Assembly (NCBI RefSeq): GCF_036173125.1
Contig: NZ_CP108054.1
Span: forward strand, 2,852,001 to 2,916,000
Length of the DNA stretch: 64,000 bases
From: Streptomyces sp. NBC_00286
GTDB taxonomy: Bacteria; Actinomycetota; Actinomycetes; Streptomycetales; Streptomycetaceae
Direction of reading: 5' to 3'
Position numbers and translations under genes: made by a program. Below, piece by piece: positions 26,861-36,297 of this stretch (its first letter is position 1; every line of letters begins with the position of its first letter). The notes beneath the pieces are model-generated. The model was not told the DNA's origin. It did no database searches and saw only the letters and a list, made by a program, of their open reading frames with translations.

Positions 26861-29800
26861 GTGCAGGGACGTTTCAAGAGGGATGGCAGCGCTTCGGCGG
26901 AGCCGGAGCCGCACGGCGGGACCGACCGCGGTTCGTCGCCCCAACGCGCCCAGAACCAAGGACCGGCACAGGCCGGCGACAGCGGTGACCGCGGCTCGCG
27001 CCCAGGCCCGGGAGGCCCGTCGGGCGGACCCGCCGCCCCGGCGCCCGCCGCTCCCGCGGCGAATCCGAAGAGTCCGAGTGGCCCCGGCGCCCGAATAGCG
27101 CTGCGCAACTGGCGCATCTCCACGCGCCTGGTGTCGCTGCTCGCGCTCCCCGTGGTCGCCGCGACCTCGCTCGGTGCGCTGCGCATCAGCGACTCCATGG
27201 ACGACATCCAGCAGCTCGACAACATGAGGCTGCTGACCGACATGACCAAGCAGGCGACCGAGCTGGCCGCCGCGCTCCAGGAGGAGCGCGACAAGTCGGC
27301 CGGACCGCTCTCGCACGGCGCCGAGCCGGACGAGCCCACGGTCAAGGGTCTGCGCGACAAGACGGACCGCGCGCTTGCCACCTTCAAGGAGGGCACGCGC
27401 GAGATCGACGACGTGGGCAACGAGGAGACCATCGGCGGTGTCCGCGACAACGTCGTCTCCATCACCACCGAACTGGGCAAGCTCAAGACCCTCCGCAGCG
27501 AGGCCTACGCGGACACCGAGAACTCCGCGCAGACGGTCGAGGCGTACCACCGGCTCATCGACCGGCTGCTGGGTCTTTCCCAGGACATGGCCCAGGCGAC
27601 CAGCAACCCGGAGATGATCCAGCGCACGCGCGCCCTGACGGCCTTCTCCTCCGCCAAGGAGTACGCGTCCATCCAGCGCGCCGTGATCGCCGCGGCCCTG
27701 CCCGCGACCGACAAGACGTTCGGTAATCTCTCGGAGAACGACCGGCAGTACGCGGCTTCCGCGCTGGACAACCAGAGGTCCGAACTCTCCGGCTTCGCCA
27801 GCATCTACGAGGGCAACGCGGCGGCCCTGATGAGGCCGATCGAAGAGGGCAGCCCGACCATCGAGGAAGCCGACATCTACGCGCAGCGCGTGCTCGGCCG
27901 GGAGGACGGCCTGGAGCAGCGCCAGAAGCGCTCGTACCTGGACTGGATCGACGCCGACTCGGCCAAGATCCAGGAGATGTCCAAGATCGAGCTCACGCTG
28001 CTCAACCAGATGGAGCAGAAGGCCCGTGAGCTGCGTAACGAGTCCGAGCAGGAAGCGATCATCTCCGGTGCGCTGATCCTGCTCGTGCTCGGTGTCTCGC
28101 TCGTCGGCGCCTTCGTGGTGGCCCGCTCCATGATCCGCTCGCTGCGCCGGCTCCAGGACACCGCGACCAAGGTCGCCCAGGACCGGCTGCCCGAGCTGGT
28201 CAAGCAGCTGTCCGAGTCCGACCCGCAGGACGTCGACACCTCCGTGCAGTCGGTCGGTGTGCACTCCAAGGACGAGATCGGCCAGGTGGCCGCGGCCTTC
28301 GACGACGTGCACCGCGAAGCCGTACGACTGGCCGCCGAGCAGGCCCTGCTGCGGGGCAACGTCAACGCGATGTTCACCAACCTCTCGCGGCGCTCCCAGG
28401 GCCTCATCCAGCGTCAGCTGTCGCTGATCTCCGAGCTGGAGTCCCGCGAGGCCGACCCGGACCAGCTGTCCTCGCTGTTCAAGCTGGACCACCTCGCGAC
28501 CCGCATGCGCCGTAACGGTGAGAACCTCCTCGTTCTCGCCGGTGAAGAGCCCGGCCGCCGCTGGACCCGCCCGGTCCCGCTGGTCGACGTGCTGCGCGCC
28601 GCCGCCTCCGAGGTGGAGCAGTACGAACGCATCGAGCTGTCCTCGGTCCCGGCGACCGAGGTCGCGGGCCGCGTCGTCAACGACCTCGTGCACCTGCTCG
28701 CCGAGCTGCTGGAGAACGCCACCTCGTTCTCCTCGCCGCAGACCAAGGTCAAGGTCACCGGTCACGCGCTGCCCGACGGCCGCGTACTGATCGAGATCCA
28801 CGACACCGGTATCGGCCTCTCCCCCGAGGACCTCGCGGCGATCAACGAGCGGCTCGCCTCGCCGCCCACCGTGGACGTCTCGGTCTCCCGCCGCATGGGT
28901 CTGTTCGTGGTCGGCCGGCTTTCGCAGCGGCACGGCATCCGCATTCAGCTGCGGCCGTCCGACTCCGGTGGTACGACCGCGCTGGTCATGCTCCCCGTCG
29001 ATGTCGCCCAGGGCGGCAAGAAGGCACCGGGCAAGCCGGGCCAGGGCGCGGGTTCCGGCGGTCCGGCCGCCGCGCAGGCCGCGGCCGGTGTCGCGGCGGC
29101 CCGCCGTGGCGGGGCCGGCAGTGGTCCCGCGCTCGGCGCGGGTGCCGGTGCTGGTGCGCCGGGTGGCCCCGGTCGCCTGAACTCCGGGCCGCAGCGCGGG
29201 CAGGTCGGTGCGGGCTCGGGTCCGCGTCCGGCGCTGACCGGCAGCGACTCGGGCGGTCGTCCGGGCGGGCCGGGCGGCTCGCGTGGTCCGCAGCCGCCCA
29301 TGCCGCCCGCGCCCCCGCAGGGCAGGCCGGCTCCGGCAGGTGCCGCGCCGGGTGCGCCGCAGGGTCTTCAGGCCGCCGGTACGGGTGCTCCGCAGGGCTT
29401 CGACGGTTTCGGCGACAGCGGCGGCCGCCAGGAGGCGTTCGGCGGCCGTGGTCCCGTACCGCCGCAGCGGCGCCCCGAGAGCAACCACCCCGAGCAGGGC
29501 CGTCGTCCCGACGGGCAGCCGCAGCTGCCGCCGCCCGGTGGCCCGCGTGCCGAGCTGCCCGGGGGCAACCCCAAGCCGAAGGTGAGCAGTTGGAGCGACG
29601 AGCCGGGCCGGCGCGACCCGATGGACGCCCCGCGCGGCCACGAGGAGCCGGACGCGACCTCGCGCATACCGCGTGTGGACAACCGTCAGGGCCCGGGTTC
29701 GACCGAGGAGATCCCGCGGATCGACGACCGTCAGGGTCCGAGCTCCACGGGTGAGTACCCCCGGCCGGACTTCGACGCCCCGCGTCCCGGTTCCGGTCCT

Positions 29801-30688
29801 GGTGCGGGTCCCGCCGACTTCGACATGCCTCGTCCCGGCCAGGGCACAGGGCAGTTCGTACGCCCGGATGTGTTCGGTCCGCCGAATCCTTCCGCCAGGC
29901 AGAACCCGTCCTCGACCGGCCAGTTCGCCCCTCCGGGCCGCGATGGCCGCCAGGACCAGGCCGCGAACGGGCGGACCCCGGCGTCCGGCTACAACGGTTC
30001 CGCTCCGGAGCGAGAGGGCCAGGGCGGCGGCAACACCGGCCAGTTCGAGCGCCCCGGAGCCAACGGGACGAACGGTGCGAACGGCAATCGGCGCCCCCAG
30101 CGCCCGCAGCCGCGTCGGCGCCCCTCGCTCCCCCCGCAGCCGTCGCAGCCCCCGCGCGTGCCGGAGCCGGAGGGTCTGCCCCCGGCGACGGGCCCCGGCG
30201 ACGGACGTACGCCGCTGTACGACACCCTGGAGACCAACTGGTTCCACCAGGGGCAGGACCAGGACCAGGCCCGGAGCAACGGCTCCCGGACCGAGTCGGC
30301 GTCTTCGGCGTCCGCCATGGACACCCCGCCGCCGCCCAGCCGGGCCCCCGAGGCCCCGCAGCGCCCGGCGCCGGAGTCGGCTCCCGCCGTCACGTCGTCC
30401 TGGCGTGCTTCTCCCAATGATGAACTCGGCCGCCAGGCCGAGAAGGTGCGCCAGCCCACCGCGGGTGGCGTCACCGTCTCGGGTCTGCCGCGCCGAGTGC
30501 CCCGCGCGAACCTCGTCGCGGGGACGGCTCAGCAGCAACAGCACCAAAGCGGTCCGCAGGTCTCGCGTGCGCCCGATGACGTACGCGGCCGGCTGACCAA
30601 TCTCCGTCGGGGCATCCAACAGGGTCGCCAGGCCGGTTCGGGCCAGACCGGCAGCTTCCCCAGCCCCACTCACCAGCAGGAGCGTTAG
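26861..30688 (+). CDS. cvnA: Conservon sensor protein CvnA (first cluster): nitrate/nitrite-sensing-type receptor with histidine-kinase-like ATPase
   Basis: This 1275-residue membrane protein has a disordered Gly/Pro N-terminus (1-80), TM1 about 88-108 (STRLVSLLALPVVAATSLGAL), an extracytoplasmic helical NIT-type sensor domain (about 110-398), TM2 about 400-424 (ISGALILLVLGVSLVGAFVV), a HAMP-like linker, and a helical segment with SRRSQGLIQRQLSLISELE. A GHKL ATPase follows (ELLENATSFSSPQ near 615, IHDTGIGLSPEDL, GLFVVGRLSQRHGI). The tail of about 550 residues is Pro/Gly-rich and disordered, ending in a conserved GGVTVSGLPRRVPRANLV segment. Conservon CvnA proteins act as GPCR-like sensors upstream of CvnB-C-D. 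It starts at GTG 26861. Confidence 0.92.
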   Translation: MQGRFKRDGSASAEPEPHGGTDRGSSPQRAQNQGPAQAGDSGDRGSRPGPGGPSGGPAAPAPAAPAANPKSPSGPGARIALRNWRISTRLVSLLALPVVAATSLGALRISDSMDDIQQLDNMRLLTDMTKQATELAAALQEERDKSAGPLSHGAEPDEPTVKGLRDKTDRALATFKEGTREIDDVGNEETIGGVRDNVVSITTELGKLKTLRSEAYADTENSAQTVEAYHRLIDRLLGLSQDMAQATSNPEMIQRTRALTAFSSAKEYASIQRAVIAAALPATDKTFGNLSENDRQYAASALDNQRSELSGFASIYEGNAAALMRPIEEGSPTIEEADIYAQRVLGREDGLEQRQKRSYLDWIDADSAKIQEMSKIELTLLNQMEQKARELRNESEQEAIISGALILLVLGVSLVGAFVVARSMIRSLRRLQDTATKVAQDRLPELVKQLSESDPQDVDTSVQSVGVHSKDEIGQVAAAFDDVHREAVRLAAEQALLRGNVNAMFTNLSRRSQGLIQRQLSLISELESREADPDQLSSLFKLDHLATRMRRNGENLLVLAGEEPGRRWTRPVPLVDVLRAAASEVEQYERIELSSVPATEVAGRVVNDLVHLLAELLENATSFSSPQTKVKVTGHALPDGRVLIEIHDTGIGLSPEDLAAINERLASPPTVDVSVSRRMGLFVVGRLSQRHGIRIQLRPSDSGGTTALVMLPVDVAQGGKKAPGKPGQGAGSGGPAAAQAAAGVAAARRGGAGSGPALGAGAGAGAPGGPGRLNSGPQRGQVGAGSGPRPALTGSDSGGRPGGPGGSRGPQPPMPPAPPQGRPAPAGAAPGAPQGLQAAGTGAPQGFDGFGDSGGRQEAFGGRGPVPPQRRPESNHPEQGRRPDGQPQLPPPGGPRAELPGGNPKPKVSSWSDEPGRRDPMDAPRGHEEPDATSRIPRVDNRQGPGSTEEIPRIDDRQGPSSTGEYPRPDFDAPRPGSGPGAGPADFDMPRPGQGTGQFVRPDVFGPPNPSARQNPSSTGQFAPPGRDGRQDQAANGRTPASGYNGSAPEREGQGGGNTGQFERPGANGTNGANGNRRPQRPQPRRRPSLPPQPSQPPRVPEPEGLPPATGPGDGRTPLYDTLETNWFHQGQDQDQARSNGSRTESASSASAMDTPPPPSRAPEAPQRPAPESAPAVTSSWRASPNDELGRQAEKVRQPTAGGVTVSGLPRRVPRANLVAGTAQQQQHQSGPQVSRAPDDVRGRLTNLRRGIQQGRQAGSGQTGSFPSPTHQQER

Positions 30689-31111
30689 TTGAGCCAGATG
30701 AGCCAGGCAGCACAGAATCTCAACTGGTTGATCACCAACTTCGTTGACAACACCCCCGGGGTGTCCCACACCGTCGTCGTCTCCGCCGACGGGCTCCTTC
30801 TGGCGTTGTCGGAGGGCTTCCCGCGCGACCGCGCGGACCAGCTCGCGGCCGTCGCCTCCGGACTGACCTCGCTCACCGCCGGTGCCTCCCGGATCTTCGA
30901 GGGCGGCACGGTGGCGCAGACCGTGGTCGAGATGGAGCGCGGCTTCCTGTTCCTGATGTCCATTTCCGACGGCTCGTCGCTCGCGGTCCTGTCCCACCCG
31001 GACTGCGACATCGGCCTCGTCGGATACGAGATGGCCCTGCTCGTCGACCGTGCGGGCGCCGTACTGACGCCCGATCTGCGGGCCGAACTGCAAGGCAGCC
31101 TGTTGCACTAG
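30689..31111 (+). CDS. cvnB: Conservon roadblock/LC7 protein CvnB (first cluster)
   Basis: This protein of 140 residues from TTG 30689, or 137 from ATG 30698, follows the cvnA stop directly. The roadblock/LC7 fold is shown by NLNWLITNFVDNTPGVSHTVVVSADGLLLALSEGF, AAVASGLTSLTAGASRIF and VVEMERGFLFLMSISDGSSLAV. MglB-like roadblock proteins act on small GTPases, so CvnB probably modulates CvnD. It is almost identical to the second copy at 35780. Confidence 0.94.
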   Translation: MSQMSQAAQNLNWLITNFVDNTPGVSHTVVVSADGLLLALSEGFPRDRADQLAAVASGLTSLTAGASRIFEGGTVAQTVVEMERGFLFLMSISDGSSLAVLSHPDCDIGLVGYEMALLVDRAGAVLTPDLRAELQGSLLH

Positions 31112-31210
31112 ATCGCCCCATAAGGCAAGACCACCGTCAGGCCGCTCGTTCCCCCACCGGCCCTCATCGACGGCACGACTGACCGACATGCTGTCCCGCC
31201 CGGAGGATTC

Positions 31211-31609
31211 ATGACCCCGCCCACCGCCTCTCACGATCCGTACGCAGAGCCGTACGGGGACGAGGGCGACCAGCCGCTGGTACGTCCGTACGCGATGACC
31301 GGCGGCCGGACCCGGCCGCGCTACCAGCTCGCCATAGAGGCACTGATCAGCACGACGGCCGACCCGGCGCAGCTGATGGGGCTGCTCCCCGAGCATCAGC
31401 GGATCTGCCACCTCTGCCGTGAGGTGAAGTCTGTCGCCGAAGTGTCGGCACTCCTGTCCATGCCCCTGGGCGTGGCACGGATTCTCGTCGCGGACCTCGC
31501 TGAGGCCGGACTCGTCGCCATCCATCAGCCCGGTGGCGACGAGAACGCCGGCGGCCAGCCGGACGTGACACTGCTCGAAAGGGTGCTCAGTGGACTTCGC
31601 AAGCTCTGA
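31211..31609 (+). CDS. cvnC: Conservon DUF742 protein CvnC (first cluster)
   Basis: This 132-residue protein has a short N-terminal extension, then PLVRPYAMTGGRTRPRYQLAIEALI, then ICHLCREVKSVAEVSALLSMPLGVARILVADLAEAGLVAIHQPG, a winged-helix-like DUF742 domain. The last 20 bases overlap cvnD. The N-terminal extension is much shorter than in the second cluster. Within conservons CvnC is thought to form a complex with CvnA, CvnB and CvnD; its exact role is not established. Confidence 0.93.
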   Translation: MTPPTASHDPYAEPYGDEGDQPLVRPYAMTGGRTRPRYQLAIEALISTTADPAQLMGLLPEHQRICHLCREVKSVAEVSALLSMPLGVARILVADLAEAGLVAIHQPGGDENAGGQPDVTLLERVLSGLRKL

Positions 31610-32165
31610 CGGAGGCCGGGCGACCACCTCCGCGAAGATCGTGGTGGCGGGTGGCTTTGGCGTGGGCAAGACCACGTTCGTCGGAGCCGTCTCCGAGATC
31701 AACCCGCTGCGCACCGAGGCCGTCATGACGTCCGCGTCCGCGGGCATCGACGACCTCACCCACACCGGAGACAAGACCACCACGACGGTGGCCATGGACT
31801 TCGGGCGTATCACCCTGGACCAGGACCTGATCCTGTACCTCTTCGGTACGCCCGGCCAGGACCGCTTCTGGTTCATGTGGGACGACCTCGTACGCGGCGC
31901 CATCGGCGCCGTGGTCCTGGTCGACACCCGGCGTCTCGCCGACTGCTTCCCGGCGGTCGACTACTTCGAGAACAGCGGACTGCCCTTCGTGATCGCCCTC
32001 AACGGCTTCGACGGGCACCAGCCGTACACCCCCGACGAAGTGAGGGAGGCGTTGCAAATCGGCCCCGACTCCCCGATCATCACGACGGACGCCCGGCACC
32101 GGGCCGATGCCAAGAGTGCGCTGATCACGCTGGTCGAGCACGCGCTGATGGCGCGTCTTCGGTAG
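31590..32165 (+). CDS. cvnD: Conservon small GTPase CvnD (first cluster)
   Basis: This 191-residue MglA-like GTPase has the P-loop GGFGVGKTTF, switch II LFGTPGQDRFWFMW, and a base-recognition loop ALNGFDG in place of canonical NKxD. FAVDY-type helices follow (LADCFPAVDYFENSG). GTG 31590 overlaps the end of cvnC, indicating coupling. The GTP/GDP state presumably transmits the CvnA signal. Confidence 0.94.
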   Translation: MDFASSDGGRATTSAKIVVAGGFGVGKTTFVGAVSEINPLRTEAVMTSASAGIDDLTHTGDKTTTTVAMDFGRITLDQDLILYLFGTPGQDRFWFMWDDLVRGAIGAVVLVDTRRLADCFPAVDYFENSGLPFVIALNGFDGHQPYTPDEVREALQIGPDSPIITTDARHRADAKSALITLVEHALMARLR

Positions 32166-32514
32166 CACCGAAATCAGCCATGCCATACGACACTTGTCGT
32201 AGAAGCCTCGGAGCCGGCTGTGTCCTTTGACACGGCCGGCCAGGCTGTTCATAACGTTTCGACAGAGAAATTGAGTGGCATCGACACGCGTCGCGGTCGC
32301 ATGGTGCCGCTGTGCTCACATCGGCCCCGTCTTTTGGCGGGGCTCGCTCTTTATGACCGTTTTATCTGGGGTTTACGAAGCCCGGAATCCGCGGTTCCGA
32401 GTGTTTGGACGAGCACAGCCTGACGTGCTGGAATGCCTGAACTGCCCGGTAGCCCAGGGCTGGAAGACACACGCGGCACAACGTTGGTGCCGACGCCGAG
32501 AGGTTGTTGGTCGA
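32166..32514. other. 349-base region between the two conservons with hairpins
   Basis: No gene is visible. It holds a 7-bp-arm palindrome TACGACA-CT-TGTCGTA (32186-32201), a 12-bp stem with CTTT loop (32213-32240), and a GCCCCG/CGGGGC hairpin (32324-32343) followed by TCGCTCTTT. These look like stop signals for conservon 1. The AT-rich stretch 32344-32380 probably carries the conservon 2 promoter. Confidence 0.6.
32213..32240 (+). terminator. Hairpin downstream of the first conservon
   Basis: A 12-bp stem (GCCGGCTGTGTC pairing with GACACGGCCGGC, one G-T pair) with a CTTT loop lies 48 bases after cvnD. No T-tract follows directly. Confidence 0.6.
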
Positions 32515-35500
32515 GTGAGGCGAAGCAAGAACGGTCCCGAGCCGTCGGCGCGGGGCAACTTCACCCCGCCGCCGCGCGGAGCGGCACCCGCACCCGTGCC
32601 CCGGAAGACGGAGCCGACGGCGCCACCCGCGTCCAGCGGCAGCCGGTTGTCTCCGCGTAACTGGCGCGTACCGACCAGACTGAATGCCATCCTGCTCATA
32701 CCCGTGCTGGTCGGCCTGGTCATGGGCGGCTTCAACGTGAAGGCCTCGATCGACACCTGGAACGAGGCCCAGGACGCCGAGAAGATCGCGCAGATCGTGG
32801 AAACCGCCTCGGAGTACGCGGCGGCCCTGCTGAACGAGCGCGACCTCTCCGCCGAGCCGCTCCTCAAGGAGAAGCGCTCCGAAGAGGACCAGAAGGTCAT
32901 CGACCAGGTCCGCGCCACCACCAACAAGAAGGCCGACGCCTTCCACGAGTCCGTCGAGGGCATGCCCTCCGGATACGGCCTGGAGCGCCGGCTTCAGCTC
33001 GTGGAGAAGGCCGAGCCGTCTCTCGCGAAACTGCGCGACGACGCGTTCAAAACGTCGCAGGACCCGGTGAAAACCGAAGAGGACTACGTCGACATCGAGC
33101 ACTATCTGCTCGAGTTCACGAACGAGCTGGGTCTCGGCACCGGAAACATCACCAGCTACGGCCGGACCGTGTACGCCGTCGCGCTGGCCAAGGGCGCCGC
33201 CTCGCTGCAGCGCTCGATCGGTATGCACCTGCTCGTCAGGCCCAGCGAAGACGAGGCCGTCTACAACCGGCAGCGGGTCGCGTTCACCTCCTACGCCTAC
33301 CTGGAGGGCATCGCCGTCCAGGAGTACATCTCCGGCGGCACGGCGCAGGATGCCCAGAAGCTCAAAACGGTCATGGCGCAGAAGACCCAGGAGGGCCAGC
33401 AGCGGGTCGCCGAGGCCGAGCGGCAGGCCGAGGCCGCGGGCCGCGAGTTCGTGGCCCCGCCCGCGCTGAACGAGATGGTCCAGGGAGTCGCCGCCAGGAG
33501 CCCCGAGGAACTGGCCACGAAGGGCATCACCCCGGACACCTGGATGGCCGCGTCCACCGCCAAGTTCGACGGCTACGACCAGATCGAGAACGAGCTCATC
33601 GACAGGGCCGTCTCCGACGCGGGTGAGATCGCCTCCGACGCGCAGCGCGACGCCATCATCAACGGCGCGATCGTCATCATCGCCCTGCTCGCCGCGTTCA
33701 TCATCGCCTCGCTCATGGCCCGCCAGATGAGCCGCTCGATGCGCCAGCTGCGCAACGCGGCCTTCGGCGTCGCCGAGCAGCGCCTGCCGATGCTGGTCGA
33801 CCAGCTCTCGCGCACCGACCCCGGCCGGGTCGACACCCGGGTCGCCCCGATCCCGATCACCTCCACGGACGAGATCGGCGAGGTCGCCCGCGCCTTCGAC
33901 CAGGTCCACCGCGAGGCCGTCCGGCTCGCCGCCGAACAGGCCCTGCTGCGGGGAAACATCAACGCGATCTTCACCAACCTCTCGCGCCGCAACCAGTCGC
34001 TGATCGAGGGCCAGCTGACCCTGATCACCGACCTGGAGAACAACGAGGCCGACCCGGACCAGCTGGAGAACCTCTTCAAGCTGGACCACCTGGCGACCCG
34101 TATGCGCCGCAACGGCGAGAACCTCCTGGTCCTCGCCGGCGAGGAGCCCGGCCGCCGCTGGGACCAGCCGGTCCCGCTGGTCGACGTGCTGCGCGCCGCC
34201 TCCTCCGAGGTGGAGCAGTACGAGCGCATCGAGCTCTCCGGCGTCCCGGAGGCCGAGATCCACGGCCGCGCCGTGACCGACCTCGTGCACCTGCTGGCCG
34301 AGCTGCTGGAGAACGCCACCACGTTCTCCTCGCCGCAGACCAAGGTCCGCGTCACCGCGACCCGTCTCCCCGACGGCCGCGTGATGATCGAGATCCACGA
34401 CAAGGGCATCGGCCTCACCGCCGAGGACTTCGCGGACATCAACCACAAGCTGGCCAACCCGCCGACCGTGGACGCCGCGATCTCGCAGCGGATGGGCCTG
34501 TTCGTGGTCGGCCGGCTGTCCGACCGGCACGGCATCCGGGTCCAGCTGCGCCCCTCCGGCGAGCAGGCCGGTACGACGTCGCTCGTCATGCTGCCCGACG
34601 CGATCACCCATGGTGGCGGTGGCGATCAGAACCTCCAGGGCGACGAGTTCACCGTCTCGCAGATCATCCCGGAGCAGCAGCAGTCCTTCCAGGGCGAGAA
34701 CTTCCAGGGTCCGCCCATGCGCACGGCCGCCGAGCTGGGCTTCGACGACAGCCGCTACGACAACGTCCCGGACGACATACGCGAGCTCGACCCCGTCGGC
34801 CGCTCGCTGATGCGTGAGGAGCGCCGAGCGGCCCTGGAGAGCCAGTCGCAGCAGCCGGAGCTCGAGGCCGGGTCCTTCCGCGAGGACTACGACCGGCAGC
34901 AGCCCGGGTACGACGAGGGCCGGACCGGCTACGACGGCAACCAATCCGGCTACGAGCCCCAGCAGCCCGCCTACGACGAGGGCAGGCCCGCGTACGACGG
35001 CGCACCGGCCGCGTACACCGAGCAGCCCGCGTACGACCAGCAAACGGCGTACGAGGAGCAGCAGCAGCCGGCGTACGACGAGACGTACTTCCCGTCGAAC
35101 CTGTCGAACGGCGGCTATCCGGAACCGTCCTATGCGGAGCCGGCGCAGGAGGAGCAGCCGCAGGCCCACGGATCCTCGCAGGACAGGTTCTCGCCGTTCG
35201 AAGCCCAGTCCTACCAGGACGACTGGCCCCAGCAGGACGAATACCGGAATGGGTATCAGTCCGAGTACGCTCCGGAAACGGAATCCGCGCAGGCCGCTGA
35301 CGTGGCCGAGCAGGACCGCGTAGGCTTCGATCGTCCGGGACCGGCCCCCTCCGCCGCCCACGAGCTGACCGACGCCGGGCTTCCGCGCCGCGGTTCCACC
35401 GCGAACGGCGCGAGCAGTCGGCAGCCCGTGAGCCAGGAAGCGCCGGCCACCTCGGACACCAACGGCAGCGGCAGCAACGGCAGCGGCGACTGGCGGTCGG

Positions 35501-35778
35501 CCAACGACCAGCGGTGGCAGCGCGCCGAACAGCTGAAGAAGCCCAAGGCGGGCGGGGTCACCTCCTCCGGCCTGCCGCGGCGGGTACCCAAGGCCAACCT
35601 GGTCGAGGGCACCGCCGAATCCACCCACCAGGGCGGCCCCCAGGTCTCCCGCGCCCCCGAGGATGTCCGGGGCAGGCTGAGCAACCTGCGCCGGGGCGTC
35701 CAGCGGGGACGTAACGCAGGCAGTGAAACGAACGGCCAGGGCTTCGGTCCTGATAGCACCTACAACCAGGAGCGTTAG
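32515..35778 (+). CDS. cvnA: Conservon sensor protein CvnA (second cluster)
   Basis: This 1087-residue protein has the same plan as the first CvnA: TM1 about 55-75 (LNAILLIPVLVGLVMGGF), an extracytoplasmic NIT-like domain (75-378), TM2 about 380-402 (INGAIVIIALLAAFIIASLM), HAMP-like and helical linker (NLSRRNQSLIEGQLTLI), then a GHKL ATPase (ELLENATTFSSPQ near 597; IHDKGIGLTAEDF; GLFVVGRLSDRHGI). The sensor domain is clearly divergent from the first CvnA while the kinase core is nearly identical. The tail contains Tyr-rich YDEG/YDG/YEPQ/YEEQ repeats (about 798-857) and ends in GGVTSSGLPRRVPKANLV. The start GTG 32515 gives MRRSKNGPEPS; TTG codons upstream are alternatives. Confidence 0.92.
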   Translation: MRRSKNGPEPSARGNFTPPPRGAAPAPVPRKTEPTAPPASSGSRLSPRNWRVPTRLNAILLIPVLVGLVMGGFNVKASIDTWNEAQDAEKIAQIVETASEYAAALLNERDLSAEPLLKEKRSEEDQKVIDQVRATTNKKADAFHESVEGMPSGYGLERRLQLVEKAEPSLAKLRDDAFKTSQDPVKTEEDYVDIEHYLLEFTNELGLGTGNITSYGRTVYAVALAKGAASLQRSIGMHLLVRPSEDEAVYNRQRVAFTSYAYLEGIAVQEYISGGTAQDAQKLKTVMAQKTQEGQQRVAEAERQAEAAGREFVAPPALNEMVQGVAARSPEELATKGITPDTWMAASTAKFDGYDQIENELIDRAVSDAGEIASDAQRDAIINGAIVIIALLAAFIIASLMARQMSRSMRQLRNAAFGVAEQRLPMLVDQLSRTDPGRVDTRVAPIPITSTDEIGEVARAFDQVHREAVRLAAEQALLRGNINAIFTNLSRRNQSLIEGQLTLITDLENNEADPDQLENLFKLDHLATRMRRNGENLLVLAGEEPGRRWDQPVPLVDVLRAASSEVEQYERIELSGVPEAEIHGRAVTDLVHLLAELLENATTFSSPQTKVRVTATRLPDGRVMIEIHDKGIGLTAEDFADINHKLANPPTVDAAISQRMGLFVVGRLSDRHGIRVQLRPSGEQAGTTSLVMLPDAITHGGGGDQNLQGDEFTVSQIIPEQQQSFQGENFQGPPMRTAAELGFDDSRYDNVPDDIRELDPVGRSLMREERRAALESQSQQPELEAGSFREDYDRQQPGYDEGRTGYDGNQSGYEPQQPAYDEGRPAYDGAPAAYTEQPAYDQQTAYEEQQQPAYDETYFPSNLSNGGYPEPSYAEPAQEEQPQAHGSSQDRFSPFEAQSYQDDWPQQDEYRNGYQSEYAPETESAQAADVAEQDRVGFDRPGPAPSAAHELTDAGLPRRGSTANGASSRQPVSQEAPATSDTNGSGSNGSGDWRSANDQRWQRAEQLKKPKAGGVTSSGLPRRVPKANLVEGTAESTHQGGPQVSRAPEDVRGRLSNLRRGVQRGRNAGSETNGQGFGPDSTYNQER

Positions 35779-35779
35779 T

Positions 35780-36202
35780 GTGAGCCCGATGAGCCAGGCG
35801 GCGCAGAACCTGAACTGGTTGATCACCAACTTCGTGGACAACACCCCCGGGGTGTCTCACACGGTGGTGGTCTCCGCCGACGGACTCCTTCTGGCGATGT
35901 CCGAAGGCTTTCCGCGCGACCGCGCCGACCAGCTGGCGGCCGTCGCGTCGGGTCTTACCTCGCTGACCGCGGGCGCGTCCCGCATCTTCGAGGGTGGCAG
36001 TGTGAACCAGACGGTTGTGGAGATGGAGCGAGGATTCCTCTTCATCATGTCCATTTCCGATGGTTCTTCGCTCGCGGTCCTTGCACATCCGGAAGCGGAT
36101 ATCGGTCTCGTTGGGTACGAGATGGCCCTTCTGGTGGACCGTGCCGGTACGGTTCTGACGCCTGATCTGCGTGCTGAGCTCCAGGGCAGCCTTCTCAACT
36201 AG
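35780..36202 (+). CDS. cvnB: Conservon roadblock/LC7 protein CvnB (second cluster)
   Basis: This 140-residue protein from GTG 35780 (or 137 from ATG 35789) begins one base after the cvnA stop. Its sequence differs from the first copy at only a handful of positions (for example GGSVNQTVVEMERGFLFIMS and HPEADIGLVGYEM). It is the probable CvnD regulator. Confidence 0.94.
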   Translation: MSPMSQAAQNLNWLITNFVDNTPGVSHTVVVSADGLLLAMSEGFPRDRADQLAAVASGLTSLTAGASRIFEGGSVNQTVVEMERGFLFIMSISDGSSLAVLAHPEADIGLVGYEMALLVDRAGTVLTPDLRAELQGSLLN

Positions 36203-36297
36203 CAGACAAGCGATACATTTTGGCGTCCCGTGGCCGTAAGGTTTCGGACACGGCTATCCAGAGTGATGGGTGCCCGGCACAGTCGGAGGAGGAGAAA

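Noticed and set aside
26858..31927. 1689-codon open frame on the minus strand across the first conservon
   Set aside because: It is antisense to cvnA-D, with Arg/Gly low-complexity sequence typical of third-position GC bias; no domain is recognisable.
32362..35844. 1160-codon minus-strand frame across the second cvnA
   Set aside because: Shadow of cvnA with no protein-like motifs.
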